Origin: Alphaproteobacteria bacterium
Lineage (GTDB): Bacteria > Pseudomonadota > Alphaproteobacteria > RF32 > CAG-239
DNA length: 6,417 nt
Assembly (NCBI GenBank): GCA_003542415.1
Contig: DPKR01000059.1
Coordinates: 1-6,417 of the forward strand
Direction: 5' to 3'
The position numbers were made by a program, and so were the translations under genes. Below the pieces are notes generated by a model. The model saw nothing but the letters and a program-made list of their open reading frames with translations. It was not told where the DNA came from and did not search any database. Positions 5,621 through 6,417 of this stretch are shown here, piece by piece. The first letter of the stretch is position 1, and each line of letters starts with the position of its first letter.

Positions 5621-6417
5621 TTATGATCTCCCCGCTAATTGATTGATTCTATCCTGCGCTTTTTGGCGCACCTCTTTCATCTTCTGGAGGGTCGGATTTT
5701 CAGCAACAATTTTACCCAATCCGCCGGTCACGGCAGAAAACACCTTCTTTGCCATCCATGCGGCAAATTTTGCAACGCGTTTTTGGAAGTTTGTATTTCC
5801 GGCACCACCCACAATAGAATCTGCAAGCGCAACGGCAATAGTGCAACTCTTCAAAACTAAAAAGGCAATTAAAATAAGCGATAAAGGCATAACACCGAAT
5901 TCGGTAAAATGTTCACGTTTGCTGAATAAGTCTGCGTTGTCAAACAAAATATACTGCATTGCCAATAAAGACATCGCAATCAAAACGGCAATAAAAGTGA
6001 GAATAGCTGCAGAGTTCAAAACAGATTCAAAGCCGATTTTAACCCACTTGCGGCTGAACTTAAATGGATAAGCCAAAACAAAACATGGTAACAAGATAAT
6101 CATAATATTCATTCTGAAAATGCTGTCAATCATATAAAACACAAATGCAACCTTCACAATACCAAAAACAGCATACAATATCAAACCGCATAATCCGGAT
6201 GATAATGATTTCATAGTCATCAAAAAGGTGCTTAGTTTAAAACCGATCTGCATTCTGTCGCTTGTTGCACATGCCAAACATTGCATCATCTCCGATGGTC
6301 CGTCCGGAAAAGCCTGTCCGGAGCCAAGTGTAACAGGCTGAAGCTCAGGGGCTTTGCAAACAAGGTTTTTATTGCTATAAATGAGACAGAAATTATTGTT
6401 TTCGTCGCCGAGGTAGA
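5621..6417 (-). CDS. VirB6/TrbL-like membrane protein, C-terminal part (5' end off the right edge)
   Basis: The frame stays open from the TAA at 5621 to the right edge (264 complete codons). An ATG pair at 6289/6286 exists, but the 42 codons upstream read through without a stop and encode plausible periplasmic sequence with two cysteines, so I treat the gene as partial rather than starting there. Counting residues from 6289, hydrophobic segments lie near 32-54, 60-75, 88-112 and 134-157, followed by a basic tail of about 65 residues that ends the protein. C4xxC7 precedes the helices. The motif FYMID, an IILLP helix, then YPF and NSAAI match the 687-residue protein without gaps over about 50 residues. 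Inferred: another VirB6-like channel subunit, with a much shorter tail than its paralogs. Its first-half helices, if present, lie beyond the window; they may be in the same gene or, as in the next pair, in a separate one. Confidence 0.85.
   Translation of the reverse strand, partial: YLGDENNNFCLIYSNKNLVCKAPELQPVTLGSGQAFPDGPSEMMQCLACATSDRMQIGFKLSTFLMTMKSLSSGLCGLILYAVFGIVKVAFVFYMIDSIFRMNIMIILLPCFVLAYPFKFSRKWVKIGFESVLNSAAILTFIAVLIAMSLLAMQYILFDNADLFSKREHFTEFGVMPLSLILIAFLVLKSCTIAVALADSIVGGAGNTNFQKRVAKFAAWMAKKVFSAVTGGLGKIVAENPTLQKMKEVRQKAQDRINQLAGRS
5628..5633 (-). promoter_or_regulatory. Ribosome binding site of the 273-residue gene
   Basis: GGGGAG lies 7 nt before the ATG at 5620, within the last codons of the upstream gene. 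That gene's TAA (5623-5621) abuts the ATG with no spacer, so the two genes are probably translationally coupled. Confidence 0.8.

Overview
The whole window is one strand's worth of one operon. Four genes, all read right to left (minus strand), are packed with no usable gap: the visible junctions are 0 nt, a 4-nt ATGA overlap, and 4 nt. No gene is supported on the plus strand. The DNA is A+T-rich. All four genes look like parts or relatives of the VirB6/TrbL inner-membrane channel subunit of type IV secretion systems (T4SS). Arrays of several enlarged VirB6 paralogs in a row are best known from Rickettsiales and relatives (Alphaproteobacteria), so an alphaproteobacterium of that kind is my best guess. 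This is inference from architecture, not a database match.

In transcription order: (A) 6417-5621 is the C-terminal part of a VirB6-like membrane protein whose start lies beyond the right edge. (B) 5620-4799 encodes a 273-residue exported protein with a cysteine-rich periplasmic region and the first two VirB6-type membrane helices. (C) 4802-2739 encodes a 687-residue protein with its own signal peptide, the remaining VirB6-type helices and a roughly 425-residue basic tail with a coiled coil. (D) 2734-1 encodes at least 911 residues. It starts with a signal peptide, then a complete M23 (LytM/lysostaphin-type) zinc endopeptidase domain, then both halves of a VirB6-like membrane domain, then a soluble tail with degenerate DGT/DKNG repeats running off the left edge.

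The two most interesting points are these. Gene D carries a peptidoglycan-cutting domain on the same chain as a T4SS channel subunit. B and C together look like one VirB6 split in two at the periplasmic loop, each half keeping its own signal peptide and ribosome binding site. Gapless hand alignments link B to the first half of D, and C to A in the second half. The likely joint role is to build the inner-membrane and periplasmic part of a T4SS, with D opening the murein for assembly. Substrates, and whether the machine serves conjugation or effector delivery, cannot be told from this window.
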